NCBI GenBank assembly: GCA_024134725.1
Contig: CP099863.1
Coordinates: forward strand, 1,359,501 to 1,423,500
Source of the DNA: Bacillus sp. 1780r2a1
Lineage (GTDB): Bacteria; Bacillota; Bacilli; Bacillales; Bacillaceae_H
DNA: 64,000 bases
Direction: 5' to 3'
Below, in pieces: positions 36,487 through 45,859 of this stretch. Numbering within the stretch: the first letter of the stretch is position 1; each line of letters opens with the position of its first letter. The notes under the pieces are model-generated. The model saw only the letters and a program-made list of their open reading frames with translations. It had not been told where the DNA came from and made no database searches. The translations under genes were made by a program, and so were the position numbers.

Positions 36487-37677
36487 ATGCTAAAAAAAAT
36501 CTTTAAGCACTATGATTATTCTATCATTATTACCATTGCGCTCCTTTGCACCATTGGCCTCGTGATGGTATACAGCTCTAGCATGATTACGAGTATTACG
36601 CGATATGGACAGGACAGTGATTTTTTCTATGTTAAACAAAAAGGCTGGCTTATCATTGCGGGAATCGTATTTTTAGCAACCATTTTATTCCCGTACAAGC
36701 TGTACCAAAAGCTTCTACCTTTAGCTGTTCTTGCTACGTTTGGGCTCTTGGGGCTTGTGTTTTTAATGGGACATACGGCAGGAGGCGCTCAGAGCTGGTT
36801 GAAGTTAGCTGGAGCGAGTTTACAGCCCGCTGAGTTTGCCAAATTAACGGTTATTTTATACTTAGCGCTTGTATTAGGAAAACGCCAAGAATACATAAAT
36901 GATATTAAGCGTGCTTTTATTGGCCCGATTGGCTTAACAATGGGTATATTCATATTCGTAGCAATTCAACCTGATTTAGGAACAGGTATGATTATTTTAA
37001 TTATTGCTGTTGCAATCATGCTTTGTTCGGGCATATCTCGAAAAACATTTTTTAAGCTTATTTTATTAGGGATTGTCATGTTAACTATAATGGGAACAAT
37101 TGGTGTGTTAACAGGGCAAGTGACTGAAAATCGTGTCGGACGTTTTACAGGAGCATCAGATCCATTTCAACACGCACAAGGTGTGGGGTATCAGCTTGTA
37201 AATTCTTATTTAGCTATCGGTTCTGGTGGCTTAAAAGGGCTTGGTCTGGGTGAAAGCGTGCAGAAGTATGGCTATCTCCCAGAGTCACATACCGATTTTA
37301 TCATGGCGGTTATTGCAGAAGAGCTTGGTTTCTTTGGCGTATTTCTTGTTTTAGGTTTACTAGGCTTTTTAATCTATCGCATTCTGACCCTTGCCAAACG
37401 ATCAACCGACCCTTTTGCTAGCCTTATTTGTATCGGTGTAGCAACCATGCTTGGAATTCAAGCGTTTATCAATCTAGGTGGTTTAACCGGCCTTATTCCG
37501 ATTACGGGCGTAACGCTTCCGTTTATCAGCTATGGTGGATCTTCGCTGCTGAGTTTAATTATTGCAATGGGGATTGTCGTTAATATTTCGTTCTTTGTTA
37601 ACTATCAAGAAAAAAATAGCAAAAAGGCGAACAATGTTGTTTCTTATCCGAATAATGCTAATCCTGACTTATCTTAA
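36487..37677 (+). CDS. ftsW: Septal peptidoglycan polymerase FtsW (SEDS family)
   Basis: Glycosyltransferase of the divisome that polymerises lipid II. Ten membrane segments are predicted in 396 residues. SEDS hallmarks include the early MVYSSSM, QPDLGTG near residue 163, the large extracellular loop with GVGYQLVNSYLAIGSGG and PESHTDFI, and the C-terminal PFISYGGSS. Its position between ylaN and pyc identifies it as FtsW (YlaO) rather than RodA or SpoVE. Single-gene unit with its own terminator. Confidence 0.95.
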   Translation: MLKKIFKHYDYSIIITIALLCTIGLVMVYSSSMITSITRYGQDSDFFYVKQKGWLIIAGIVFLATILFPYKLYQKLLPLAVLATFGLLGLVFLMGHTAGGAQSWLKLAGASLQPAEFAKLTVILYLALVLGKRQEYINDIKRAFIGPIGLTMGIFIFVAIQPDLGTGMIILIIAVAIMLCSGISRKTFFKLILLGIVMLTIMGTIGVLTGQVTENRVGRFTGASDPFQHAQGVGYQLVNSYLAIGSGGLKGLGLGESVQKYGYLPESHTDFIMAVIAEELGFFGVFLVLGLLGFLIYRILTLAKRSTDPFASLICIGVATMLGIQAFINLGGLTGLIPITGVTLPFISYGGSSLLSLIIAMGIVVNISFFVNYQEKNSKKANNVVSYPNNANPDLS

Positions 37678-37703
37678 CATTCGGATATATATATCATCTC
37701 AAA

Positions 37704-37756
37704 AAAGCAAAAATGAACGGGTAATTTATAACTTTCCGTTCATTTTTGCTTTTCTT
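37704..37756 (+). terminator. ftsW terminator
   Basis: A 15-bp stem AGCAAAAATGAACGG/CCGTTCATTTTTGCT with a 15-base loop, followed by TTTC and more T. Confidence 0.88.
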
Positions 37757-37812
37757 TTATCCAATTTTGCTATATATTGAAGTTTATATAAAGATTGAAG
37801 GGAGAATTCGAT

Positions 37813-40800
37813 GTGAGTCTGGTAACTAAAAAAATAAAAAAAGTACTAGTTGCAAATCGTGGAGAAATCGCAATTCGAGTATTTCGAGCTTGTACGGAGC
37901 TAAATATTCGAACGGTGGCAATTTATTCAAAAGAAGATGCGGGTTCCTATCACCGATACAAAGCAGATGAAGCATATTTGGTTGGTATGGGTAAAAAACC
38001 AATCGATGCATATTTAGACATCGAAGATATTATTAAAACGGCAAAGCTACATGATGTTGATGCGATACACCCTGGCTACGGTTTTTTGTCAGAAAATATC
38101 CAATTTGCAAAACGTTGTGAAGAAGAGGGCATTATATTTATTGGACCAAAGTCTAAGCATTTAGATATGTTTGGAGATAAAGTAAAAGCTCGTCATCAAG
38201 CAATTCAAGCCAATATCCCTGTCATTCCAGGAACGGATGGACCAATTGATTCATTAGATGAAGCAAAAGAATTTGCTGCACAGCACGGGTATCCTCTCAT
38301 GATTAAAGCGGCTTTAGGTGGAGGCGGTCGCGGCATGCGCGTCGTTCGCGATGAAGCAAGCCTAGCAGAATCGTATGAACGTGCTAAGTCAGAAGCGAAA
38401 GCTGCATTTGGAAGCGACGAGGTATATGTGGAAACGCTTGTTGAAAACCCAAAACATATTGAAGTGCAGATTTTAGGGGATCACAGCGGAAATGTTGTTC
38501 ATTTATATGAGCGTGATTGTTCCGTACAGCGTCGCCATCAAAAGGTAGTAGAAGTTGCACCAAGCTTGTCGCTAAGTGAAGACCTTCGCGATCAAATTTG
38601 TGATGCTGCGGTACAGCTTATGGCTAACGTGAGCTACATAAATGCGGGTACTGTAGAGTTCTTAGTTTCAGGTAAGGAGTTTTACTTTATTGAAGTAAAC
38701 CCTCGGGTACAGGTGGAACACACTATTACAGAAATGATTACAGGTGTTGATATCGTTCAATCTCAAATTTTAATTGCAGATGGTTATGATCTTCATAGTG
38801 ATGTTGTTGCAATACCGAAACAAGAAGAAATTATCACGCATGGTTATGCTATTCAATCTCGTGTAACAACAGAAGATCCACTAAACAACTTTATGCCAGA
38901 TACGGGTAAGATTATGGCGTATCGTTCAGGCGGTGGATTTGGCGTGCGTCTTGACACGGGCAATAGCTTCCAAGGAGCAGTCATTACGCCTTACTACGAT
39001 TCTCTTCTTGTAAAAGTAACAACGTGGGCCTTAACGTTTGATCAAGCAGCGTCTAAAATGGTTCGTAACTTAAAAGAATTTCGAATTCGTGGTATTAAAA
39101 CAAATATTCCGTTCCTTGAGAACGTGGTCAAACATGAAAAGTTCTTAACGGGAGCATACGATACGTCCTTTATTGATACTACGCCAGAATTATTTGTATT
39201 TCCTAAGCGTAAAGACCGTGGTACTAAAATGCTAACGTACATTGGAAATGTTACGGTTAACGGTTTCCCAGGGGTAGCTGAAAAGAAAAAACCAATCTTC
39301 ACAAAACCTCGCGTTCCTCAATTAGACTTATCGATGCCAGTACCAAATGGAACGAAGCAAATCTTAGATGAACAAGGTGCTGAAGGGCTTGTTAACTGGG
39401 TGAAGGAGCGTAAGGAAGTACTTTTGACAGATACCACGTTCCGAGATGGACACCAGTCTTTACTAGCAACACGTGTGCGTACAAATGACTTAAAACAAAT
39501 TGCTAATCCAACAGCAAGACTCTTACCGGATTTATTTTCTCTTGAAATGTGGGGAGGAGCGACGTTTGATGTAGCGTATCGCTTTTTGAAAGAAGACCCT
39601 TGGGATCGTTTATTGACGCTCCGTCAAGAGGCGCCAAATGTTTTATTCCAAATGCTACTGCGTGCGTCAAACGCTGTAGGATATAAAAACTATCCTGATA
39701 ACGTTATTAAAGAGTTTGTAGAAAAATCAGCGTATGCAGGAATTGACGTGTTCCGAATTTTTGATAGCTTAAACTGGGTTGAAGGTATGACGTTAGCGAT
39801 TGATTCCGTACGACAAACAGGTAAAATTGCCGAAGCAGCAATGTGCTATACGGGCGATATTTTAGATCCATCTCGTCGCAAGTATGATTTAACGTACTAC
39901 AAAAATCTTGCAAAAGAACTAGAGCAATCTGGGGCCCATATCTTAGGGATTAAAGATATGGCAGGTTTATTAAAGCCTCAAGCAGCTTACGATTTAGTAT
40001 CTGCATTAAAAGAAACGGTGGATATTCCAATTCATCTTCACACGCATGATACGAGCGGAAACGGGATTCTAACATATGCCAAGGCAATTGAAGCAGGCGT
40101 TGATATTGTGGACGTAGCAGTAAGCGCAATGGCAGGTTTAACATCGCAGCCAAGTGCCAATTCGTTATATTACGCTTTAGAAGGAACGGAGCGTAAGCCA
40201 AAATTAGACATCCAAAACCTTGAACAGCTATCTTACTATTGGGAAGATGTACGTAAGTACTATCAAGATTTTGAAAGTGGCATGAATGCTCCACATACGG
40301 AAGTTTATGTTCATGAAATGCCAGGTGGTCAATACAGCAACCTTCAACAGCAGGCGAAAGCAGTTGGTCTTGGAAACCGCTGGGATGAAGTAAAAGACAT
40401 GTATTCACGTGTGAACCAGTTATTTGGTGATATTGTCAAAGTAACGCCTTCTTCCAAAGTTGTAGGAGACATGGCTCTGTTTATGGTTCAAAATAACTTA
40501 ACGGAAGAAACGCTATTTGAACGTGGTGAATCATTAGACTTCCCTGATTCAGTTATTGAATTATTTGAGGGGTATTTAGGTCAACCACACGGTGGGTTCC
40601 CTGAGCAGCTTCAACAAATTATTTTAAAAGGTAAAAAGCCAATTACGGTGCGTCCGGGTGAACTGTTAGAAGATGTTGATTTTAATGCCCTTAAGGAAAA
40701 GCTATTCCATGAGTTAGGACGTCAAGTTACAAGCTTTGATGCCTTAGCCTATGCTTTATATCCGAAAGTATTTATGGATTATCACAAAGCCGTTGAGCAA

Positions 40801-41262
40801 TATGGTGATATTTCCGTACTTGATACGGCTACTTTCTTATATGGAATGCGCCTTGGAGAAGAGGCTGAAATTGAAATTGAAAAAGGGAAAACATTAATTG
40901 TTCGCCTTGTATCAATCGGAGAAGCGCAAGCTGACGGTAATCGTACAATCTACTTTGAATTGAATGGTCAACCTCGTGAAGTTGTCATTAAAGATGAAAG
41001 TGTGAAGACAACGGTTGTATCAAAAATGAAGGCTGATCCAACAAATCCAAATCAAATTGGAGCATCTATGCCTGGAACAGTCATTCGCGTTATTGTTGAA
41101 AAAGGTGATAAGGTATCAAAAGGTGACCACCTCATGATTACAGAAGCAATGAAAATGGAAACAACGGTACAAGCACCGTTTGATGGTATTGTGAAAAATA
41201 TTCATGTAGGAAGTGGAGAGGCGATTCAACCAGGCGACTTACTTGTTGAATTTGAAAGCTAA
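37813..41262 (+). CDS. pyc: Pyruvate carboxylase
   Basis: Biotin enzyme that carboxylates pyruvate to oxaloacetate. Domains in order: biotin carboxylase (KVLVANRGEIAIR start, ATP-grasp GGGGRGMR near 170), carboxyltransferase from about residue 535 (TTFRDGHQS at 541-549, probable carboxylated Lys714 in GIKDMAG, HLHTHDTSGNG), allosteric/tetramerisation region, and a C-terminal biotinyl domain with EAMKMET (biotinylated Lys1114). I choose GTG 37813 with AAGGGAG 8 bp upstream; a TTG six codons earlier precedes the Shine-Dalgarno. Gly546 replaces the Ala usual in the RDAHQS motif. BirA in this window is its likely ligase. Confidence 0.97.
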   Translation: MSLVTKKIKKVLVANRGEIAIRVFRACTELNIRTVAIYSKEDAGSYHRYKADEAYLVGMGKKPIDAYLDIEDIIKTAKLHDVDAIHPGYGFLSENIQFAKRCEEEGIIFIGPKSKHLDMFGDKVKARHQAIQANIPVIPGTDGPIDSLDEAKEFAAQHGYPLMIKAALGGGGRGMRVVRDEASLAESYERAKSEAKAAFGSDEVYVETLVENPKHIEVQILGDHSGNVVHLYERDCSVQRRHQKVVEVAPSLSLSEDLRDQICDAAVQLMANVSYINAGTVEFLVSGKEFYFIEVNPRVQVEHTITEMITGVDIVQSQILIADGYDLHSDVVAIPKQEEIITHGYAIQSRVTTEDPLNNFMPDTGKIMAYRSGGGFGVRLDTGNSFQGAVITPYYDSLLVKVTTWALTFDQAASKMVRNLKEFRIRGIKTNIPFLENVVKHEKFLTGAYDTSFIDTTPELFVFPKRKDRGTKMLTYIGNVTVNGFPGVAEKKKPIFTKPRVPQLDLSMPVPNGTKQILDEQGAEGLVNWVKERKEVLLTDTTFRDGHQSLLATRVRTNDLKQIANPTARLLPDLFSLEMWGGATFDVAYRFLKEDPWDRLLTLRQEAPNVLFQMLLRASNAVGYKNYPDNVIKEFVEKSAYAGIDVFRIFDSLNWVEGMTLAIDSVRQTGKIAEAAMCYTGDILDPSRRKYDLTYYKNLAKELEQSGAHILGIKDMAGLLKPQAAYDLVSALKETVDIPIHLHTHDTSGNGILTYAKAIEAGVDIVDVAVSAMAGLTSQPSANSLYYALEGTERKPKLDIQNLEQLSYYWEDVRKYYQDFESGMNAPHTEVYVHEMPGGQYSNLQQQAKAVGLGNRWDEVKDMYSRVNQLFGDIVKVTPSSKVVGDMALFMVQNNLTEETLFERGESLDFPDSVIELFEGYLGQPHGGFPEQLQQIILKGKKPITVRPGELLEDVDFNALKEKLFHELGRQVTSFDALAYALYPKVFMDYHKAVEQYGDISVLDTATFLYGMRLGEEAEIEIEKGKTLIVRLVSIGEAQADGNRTIYFELNGQPREVVIKDESVKTTVVSKMKADPTNPNQIGASMPGTVIRVIVEKGDKVSKGDHLMITEAMKMETTVQAPFDGIVKNIHVGSGEAIQPGDLLVEFES

Positions 41263-41298
41263 AAAAAGTACGAGCAGAATTTCTGCTCGTACTTTTTA
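41263..41298. terminator. Bidirectional terminator between pyc and ctaA
   Basis: A 15-bp stem AAAAAGTACGAGCAG/CTGCTCGTACTTTTT. Confidence 0.93.
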
Positions 41299-42201
41299 TT
41301 TTGTCTTTTTACTGCGGGTAGCTAGGAGAGTCAAGTAGCTCAAGACGCCGAATAATAGAGAGATAATTAAAGCGTGCGCTAAAGCTAATCCTAAGTTTAG
41401 ACGAGTAACCACAACGAGCATACCTGAAATAGCTTGAAGTGTTACTAACACCAAAGCAATTAGCCAGCTATAATAAATGTTCTTTTGGTCACGATAGTGC
41501 TTAAATGCATGAATAAATGCAATTAAGATCCAAACAAAAATCAAAGTAGCAGCTGTGCGGTGTCCCATTTGAATCCACTGGTTAATATCCCCTGGCAGCC
41601 AATTGTTTGCATTGGAGCAAAATGGGATGTCAGGACAAGCTAGGCTTGCTTCTTTATGGCGTACCAGCGCTCCTGTATAGACAACAACGTACGTATAAAG
41701 GATAGACCCATAAATATGCTTTTTCATAGTGGAACCGATGACGACGCTGTCTGCATCAAACTTTTTATCAACCTCAAAAATGATGAGGGTTAATAACAGA
41801 ACGGATGCAAATGAAATTAGTGAAATTCCAAAATGTAGTGCAAGTACGGCATCCGATTGTCCCCACATAACTGCAGCGGCACCGATTAGCGCTTGCAAAA
41901 CTAAGAAGAAAAATGAGATAAAAGCAAGTGGTCTTACCTCACGAATATGCCCTAGTGCAATCCAAGCCCATACACAAAGTAAAAGTACTAAGATGCCTGA
42001 AGCCCCCGATACAAGTCTGTGACTAAGCTCAATGACGAGTTCAAATGTTATGTTGCTGGGTATTAGTTCACCGTTACATAGAGGCCAGGAGTCACCACAG
42101 CCATCTCCTGATCCAGTTTTGGTTACAAGTGCTCCTCCAAGTAAAATCAGGAGCATTGCTAACGTTACAATAACCGAAAGCCCTTTTAATCCACGTTTCA
42201 A
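41296..42201 (-). CDS. ctaA: Heme A synthase CtaA
   Basis: Membrane enzyme converting heme O to heme A for cytochrome oxidase. Eight membrane segments are predicted. Conserved features are [23 protein letters not shown] near residue 25, with the Cys pair, the His ligand in ELSHRLVSG, and the second-half MGHRTAA with a Cys pair in [10 protein letters not shown] prefer TTG 42201 (301 residues), 5 bp after AAGGTGA; a GTG three codons earlier overlaps the Shine-Dalgarno. Divergent from ctaC, as in B. subtilis. Its substrate supplier CtaB (heme O synthase) is absent here. Confidence 0.94.
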   Translation of the reverse strand: MKRGLKGLSVIVTLAMLLILLGGALVTKTGSGDGCGDSWPLCNGELIPSNITFELVIELSHRLVSGASGILVLLLCVWAWIALGHIREVRPLAFISFFFLVLQALIGAAAVMWGQSDAVLALHFGISLISFASVLLLTLIIFEVDKKFDADSVVIGSTMKKHIYGSILYTYVVVYTGALVRHKEASLACPDIPFCSNANNWLPGDINQWIQMGHRTAATLIFVWILIAFIHAFKHYRDQKNIYYSWLIALVLVTLQAISGMLVVVTRLNLGLALAHALIISLLFGVLSYLTLLATRSKKTK

Positions 42202-42372
42202 TGTATTCACCTTCCTAAAGTATGATAATTAGTCCGCTAAACGTTTCCTTTAGACAGGAAGACGAATGGAAGTACATGGCTAAGATGAGAGCAAACGCTT
42301 TAAGGTTTCATTGAAAAAGTTTGAATAAACTCCCATAAGCATGTATTCATTTGTTATAATGGTAGAAAGTGT

Positions 42373-42430
42373 AAGGTTGTATTGGTAGAAAGATAAGTTA
42401 TTAAACTTATTCGACAAGATACAACACCTT
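42373..42430 (-). repeat. Imperfect inverted repeat in the ctaA upstream region
   Basis: Outer arms AAGGTTGTAT and ATACAACACCTT (2-base bulge) and inner arms ATAAGT and ACTTAT surround ATTAA. If ctaA is transcribed from the A/T-rich stretch at about 42435-42460, this would fold in the first ~60 nt of its leader. Confidence 0.45.
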
Positions 42431-42625
42431 ATTCTACTTATAATAGTATACAATAATCAAGTAGAAGATAGGGTTTTAGACAAGGTGACAAAAAAAATCC
42501 ATATTTATTTCAAAAAAATTTCACATAAACTTTCCAAAATATGCTTTAATAAACAGGAGAAATATAGTGATTTACATCTTTACATGTTCATACATCAGGC
42601 TGTAAGATTTCAGAAATCTGAAACA

Positions 42626-42662
42626 AATGTGAAATGTTTGTGAATGGATGGTTTTTGTGATG
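42626..42662 (+). promoter_or_regulatory. Candidate ResD-binding cluster upstream of ctaCDEF
   Basis: TTTGTGAAT (42637-42645) equals the consensus I recall for the response regulator ResD. TTTGTGATG (42654-42662) and AATGTGAAA nearby are close variants. ResD activates ctaA and the cta oxidase operon in B. subtilis. Binding here is inferred. Confidence 0.45.
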
Positions 42663-42838
42663 TCAAAACTGTAAACGGATTCTTCATACCACTGCTTCAA
42701 CAACATATGCTTACCTAAAGAGACCGCTAAGAAATCATCTATTTTGCGTAACGAGCTCCTAGACACCGTAGTCCTACATAAAAATTTAAATACAGGGGAT
42801 TTCTTCTAATCTAGAATTTATTATAGAAGGAAGAAAGT

Positions 42839-42868
42839 TTATTTATAGCAGCTGTCTGCTATAAATAA
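42839..42868 (+). terminator. Hairpin in the ctaC leader
   Basis: A perfect 13-bp stem TTATTTATAGCAG/CTGCTATAAATAA with a CTGT loop, followed by GAAAATC, with no T run. In B. subtilis a stem-loop separates ctaB from ctaC. This may be its relic or an mRNA-stabilising element, 36 bp before the ctaC ATG. Confidence 0.55.
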
Positions 42869-42904
42869 GAAAATCACGTCCATGAAAGAGAGGTTGGAAA
42901 AGCT

Positions 42905-43960
42905 ATGAGAAAATGGCGATTAAACTTTCGTGTTTTATCGTTGTTTAGTCTGGTAGCCGTGCTATTAGCTGGCTGCGGAGAGCCTTTTTTATCAACGCTT
43001 CGTCCTGCAGGTGAAGTGGCAGAAAAGCAGTATTCACTTATGCTGCTTAGTACAGCAATTATGGTTCTTGTAATTATTGTTGTTACAATCATCTTTGTGT
43101 ATGTAGTTGTGCGTTTTAAACGCCGCAAAGGTGAGGAAGATGTGATTCCGAAACAAGTAGAAGGAAACCACAAGCTAGAAATTCTTTGGACTGTTATTCC
43201 TATTATTCTACTTGTTATCCTAGCAGTTCCTACAGTAGCTGATACGTTTAAATTAGCTGATGTGAAAGGAATGGAAAAGGAAGACGCCATTGTCGTCAAT
43301 GTAAGAGCTAACTTGTATTGGTGGGAGTTTGAGTATCCAAACCAAAAAATTATTACATCCCAAGACCTTGTTGTGCCAACGGATACAAAAGTGTATTTTA
43401 ACGTGAAAGCCTCAGATGTCAAACACTCCTTTTGGATTCCTTCAGTGGGCGGAAAAGTAGACACGAATACAGAGAATGAGAACAAGTTTTGGCTTGTGTT
43501 TGATTCAGAAAAAGCTGAAAGCGCTAACGGACTTTTTTATGGGAAGTGTGCAGAGCTATGTGGTCCATCTCACGCCTATATGGACTTCAAAGTTAAAGCT
43601 CTTCCAAGTAAAGAGTTTGATACATGGGTTAGCGATATTAAGGATGTAAAACCAGACGTATCGACTGCTTCAGCAAAAGCAGGGGAAGAAATTTTTACAG
43701 AAAGCTGTATTGGCTGTCACGCTGTTGAAGCGCAGGATGGTCGACCAGAACAAGCGCGTCAGGCTCCAAATCTAGCTGGATTTGCAGATCGTGAGCGTAT
43801 TGCAGGTGTTTTAGAACATAATGAAGAAAATTTAAAACAATGGCTCAAAAACCCTGAAGAAATTAAGCCAGGAAACAAAATGAGCAATACATATCCTGAC
43901 TTAACAGATGAACAAGTCGATCAGCTAACCGAGTATTTATTGGAGCTGAAAGAAAAATAA
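42905..43960 (+). CDS. ctaC: Cytochrome caa3 oxidase subunit II (CuA and cytochrome c domains)
   Basis: Electron-entry subunit of the caa3 oxidase. It is a lipoprotein (lipobox LLAGC, Cys24) with two membrane helices, then the CuA domain with CAELC (C215, C219), an upstream His in VKHSFW and a C-terminal Met region. A fused cytochrome c domain carries CIGCH (C268, C271, H272) and a later Met ligand candidate in GNKMSN. 351 residues. GAGAGG precedes the ATG. First gene of ctaCDEF. Confidence 0.96.
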   Translation: MRKWRLNFRVLSLFSLVAVLLAGCGEPFLSTLRPAGEVAEKQYSLMLLSTAIMVLVIIVVTIIFVYVVVRFKRRKGEEDVIPKQVEGNHKLEILWTVIPIILLVILAVPTVADTFKLADVKGMEKEDAIVVNVRANLYWWEFEYPNQKIITSQDLVVPTDTKVYFNVKASDVKHSFWIPSVGGKVDTNTENENKFWLVFDSEKAESANGLFYGKCAELCGPSHAYMDFKVKALPSKEFDTWVSDIKDVKPDVSTASAKAGEEIFTESCIGCHAVEAQDGRPEQARQAPNLAGFADRERIAGVLEHNEENLKQWLKNPEEIKPGNKMSNTYPDLTDEQVDQLTEYLLELKEK

Positions 43961-43994
43961 ACGGTAATTAGCTTTCAAAAGGGGAGGTCTAGCT

Positions 43995-45857
43995 ATGAGT
44001 ACGCTCACTCAAAAAAGGGGTATAGGGGCGACGATATGGGACTATTTAACAACCGTTGACCATAAGAAAATCGCCATTTTGTATTTAATTGCGGGAGGTT
44101 TTTTCTTCATAGTTGGAGGGATTGAAGCACTTTTTATTCGAATTCAACTGGCTGTTCCTGAAAATAACTTTGTCGCAATGGGAACATATAATGAAATCTT
44201 AACAATGCACGGTACAACGATGATTTTCTTAGCAGCCATGCCGTTGTTATTTGCGCTAATGAATGCAGTTGTACCGCTTCAAATCGGCGCTCGTGACGTA
44301 GCATTTCCATTTTTAAATGCACTTGGCTTTTGGCTATTTGCTTTTGGTGGATTGTTTCTAAACTTAAGCTGGTTTATAGGAGGTGGAGCACCTGATGCAG
44401 GCTGGACATCATACGCTTCACTATCGCTGGCATCGCCTACGCACGGAATTGATTTTTACGCATTAGGTCTACAAATTTCCGGTGCCGGAACGCTGATTGC
44501 AGGTATTAACTTTCTTGTTACAATCATTAACATGAGAGCACCTGGTATGACTTACATGAGAATGCCGCTGTTTACATGGACTACATTTGTGGCATCAGCA
44601 CTTATTTTATTTGCATTTCCTGCTTTAACTGTTGGATTATTTTTAATGATTTTTGATCGCTTGTTTGGTGGGAATTTCTTTGATCCAACGATGGGTGGAA
44701 ACACGATTATTTGGGAACATTTATTTTGGATTTTCGGACATCCAGAAGTATACATACTAATCTTACCAGCATTTGGAGTTTTCTCTGAGATTTTACCAAC
44801 GTTTGCTAGAAAGAGACTGTTCGGATACTCTTCTATGGTGTTTGCAACAGTGCTAATTGGGTTTTTAGGATTCATGGTTTGGGCTCACCATATGTTCACG
44901 ACGGGCCTTGGGCCAATTGCAAACGCAATCTTCGCAGTAGCGACGATGGCGATCGCTGTACCAACAGGAATTAAGATTTTTAACTGGCTGTTTACGCTTT
45001 GGGGAGGAAGTATTGAATTTACATCACCGATGCTGTACTCTGTAGCGTTTATTCCATCATTCGTTATTGGTGGTGTGACGGGTGTTATGCTTGCCGCGGC
45101 ACCAGCGGACTATCAGTTCCATGACACGTATTTCGTCGTTGCTCACTTTCACTATGTTATTGTAGGGGGAGTTGTGTATGCTCTCTTTGCAGGAGTAACG
45201 TTTTGGTGGCCAAAAATGTTTGGTCGTATGCTGAATGAAACGCTTAGTAAAATTACGTTTTGGCTATTCTTTATTGGATTCCACTTAACGTTCTTTATTC
45301 AACATTTCTTAGGTTTAATGGGTATGCCTCGTCGTGTAGCAACATTTTTACCAGGACAGGGCTTAGACCTTGGAAATGCAATCAGTTCAGCTGGAGCAAT
45401 CTTTATGGCAGTGGCGACAATTGTATTAATTATTAACGTAATCAAAACAAGCATTAACGGACCAAAAGCAAAAGGTGATGCATGGGGAGAAGGGCGTACG
45501 TTGGAGTGGGCAATTTCATCTCCGCCACCAGAATACAACTTTAAACAAACTCCGCTTGTCCGTGGATTAGACACTTTCTGGTTAGAAAAACGTGCTGGAA
45601 ACAAAGACGGTATTACACCAGCTGAGCCGCTTGGTGATATTCATATGCCAAACTCATCAATCATTCCATTTATTATCTCCTTTGGTTTGTTTGTTTCAGC
45701 ATTTGGCTTCTTGTTCCGTAACGACTATGGTTGGGGAGACTTAGTCGGAATTATCGGCTTAGTGATCACCTTTATCTCCATGTTCTTCCGTTCATGGATT
45801 GATGATCATGGCTATCATATTCATAAAGAAGACTTGCTTGATGAGGAGGCGAAATAA
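43995..45857 (+). CDS. ctaD: Cytochrome caa3 oxidase subunit I
   Basis: Catalytic subunit with heme a and the heme a3-CuB centre. About 13-14 membrane segments are predicted. Key motifs are the heme a ligand in TMHGTTM, the CuB/cross-link region WIFGHPEVYILILPAFG, HHMFTTG and HDTYFVVAHFHYV near residues 375-387. 620 residues. AGGGGAGG precedes the ATG, and the gene is tightly packed with ctaE. Confidence 0.97.
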   Translation: MSTLTQKRGIGATIWDYLTTVDHKKIAILYLIAGGFFFIVGGIEALFIRIQLAVPENNFVAMGTYNEILTMHGTTMIFLAAMPLLFALMNAVVPLQIGARDVAFPFLNALGFWLFAFGGLFLNLSWFIGGGAPDAGWTSYASLSLASPTHGIDFYALGLQISGAGTLIAGINFLVTIINMRAPGMTYMRMPLFTWTTFVASALILFAFPALTVGLFLMIFDRLFGGNFFDPTMGGNTIIWEHLFWIFGHPEVYILILPAFGVFSEILPTFARKRLFGYSSMVFATVLIGFLGFMVWAHHMFTTGLGPIANAIFAVATMAIAVPTGIKIFNWLFTLWGGSIEFTSPMLYSVAFIPSFVIGGVTGVMLAAAPADYQFHDTYFVVAHFHYVIVGGVVYALFAGVTFWWPKMFGRMLNETLSKITFWLFFIGFHLTFFIQHFLGLMGMPRRVATFLPGQGLDLGNAISSAGAIFMAVATIVLIINVIKTSINGPKAKGDAWGEGRTLEWAISSPPPEYNFKQTPLVRGLDTFWLEKRAGNKDGITPAEPLGDIHMPNSSIIPFIISFGLFVSAFGFLFRNDYGWGDLVGIIGLVITFISMFFRSWIDDHGYHIHKEDLLDEEAK

Positions 45858-45859
45858 AG

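Larger units (their letters stand above)
42202..42904. other. ctaA/ctaC divergent regulatory region lacking ctaB
   Basis: No ORF of useful size is present and nothing resembles a remnant of ctaB, which occupies this interval in B. subtilis. The region holds a 58-bp imperfect inverted repeat (42373-42430), ResD-like boxes (42626-42662) and a perfect 13-bp hairpin just before ctaC (42839-42868). Promoters are not clear enough to place. Confidence 0.7.

Noticed and set aside
42290-42305. cre site (AAACGCTTTAAGG) between ctaA and ctaC
   Set aside because: It lacks the conserved C in the right half and matches cre poorly.
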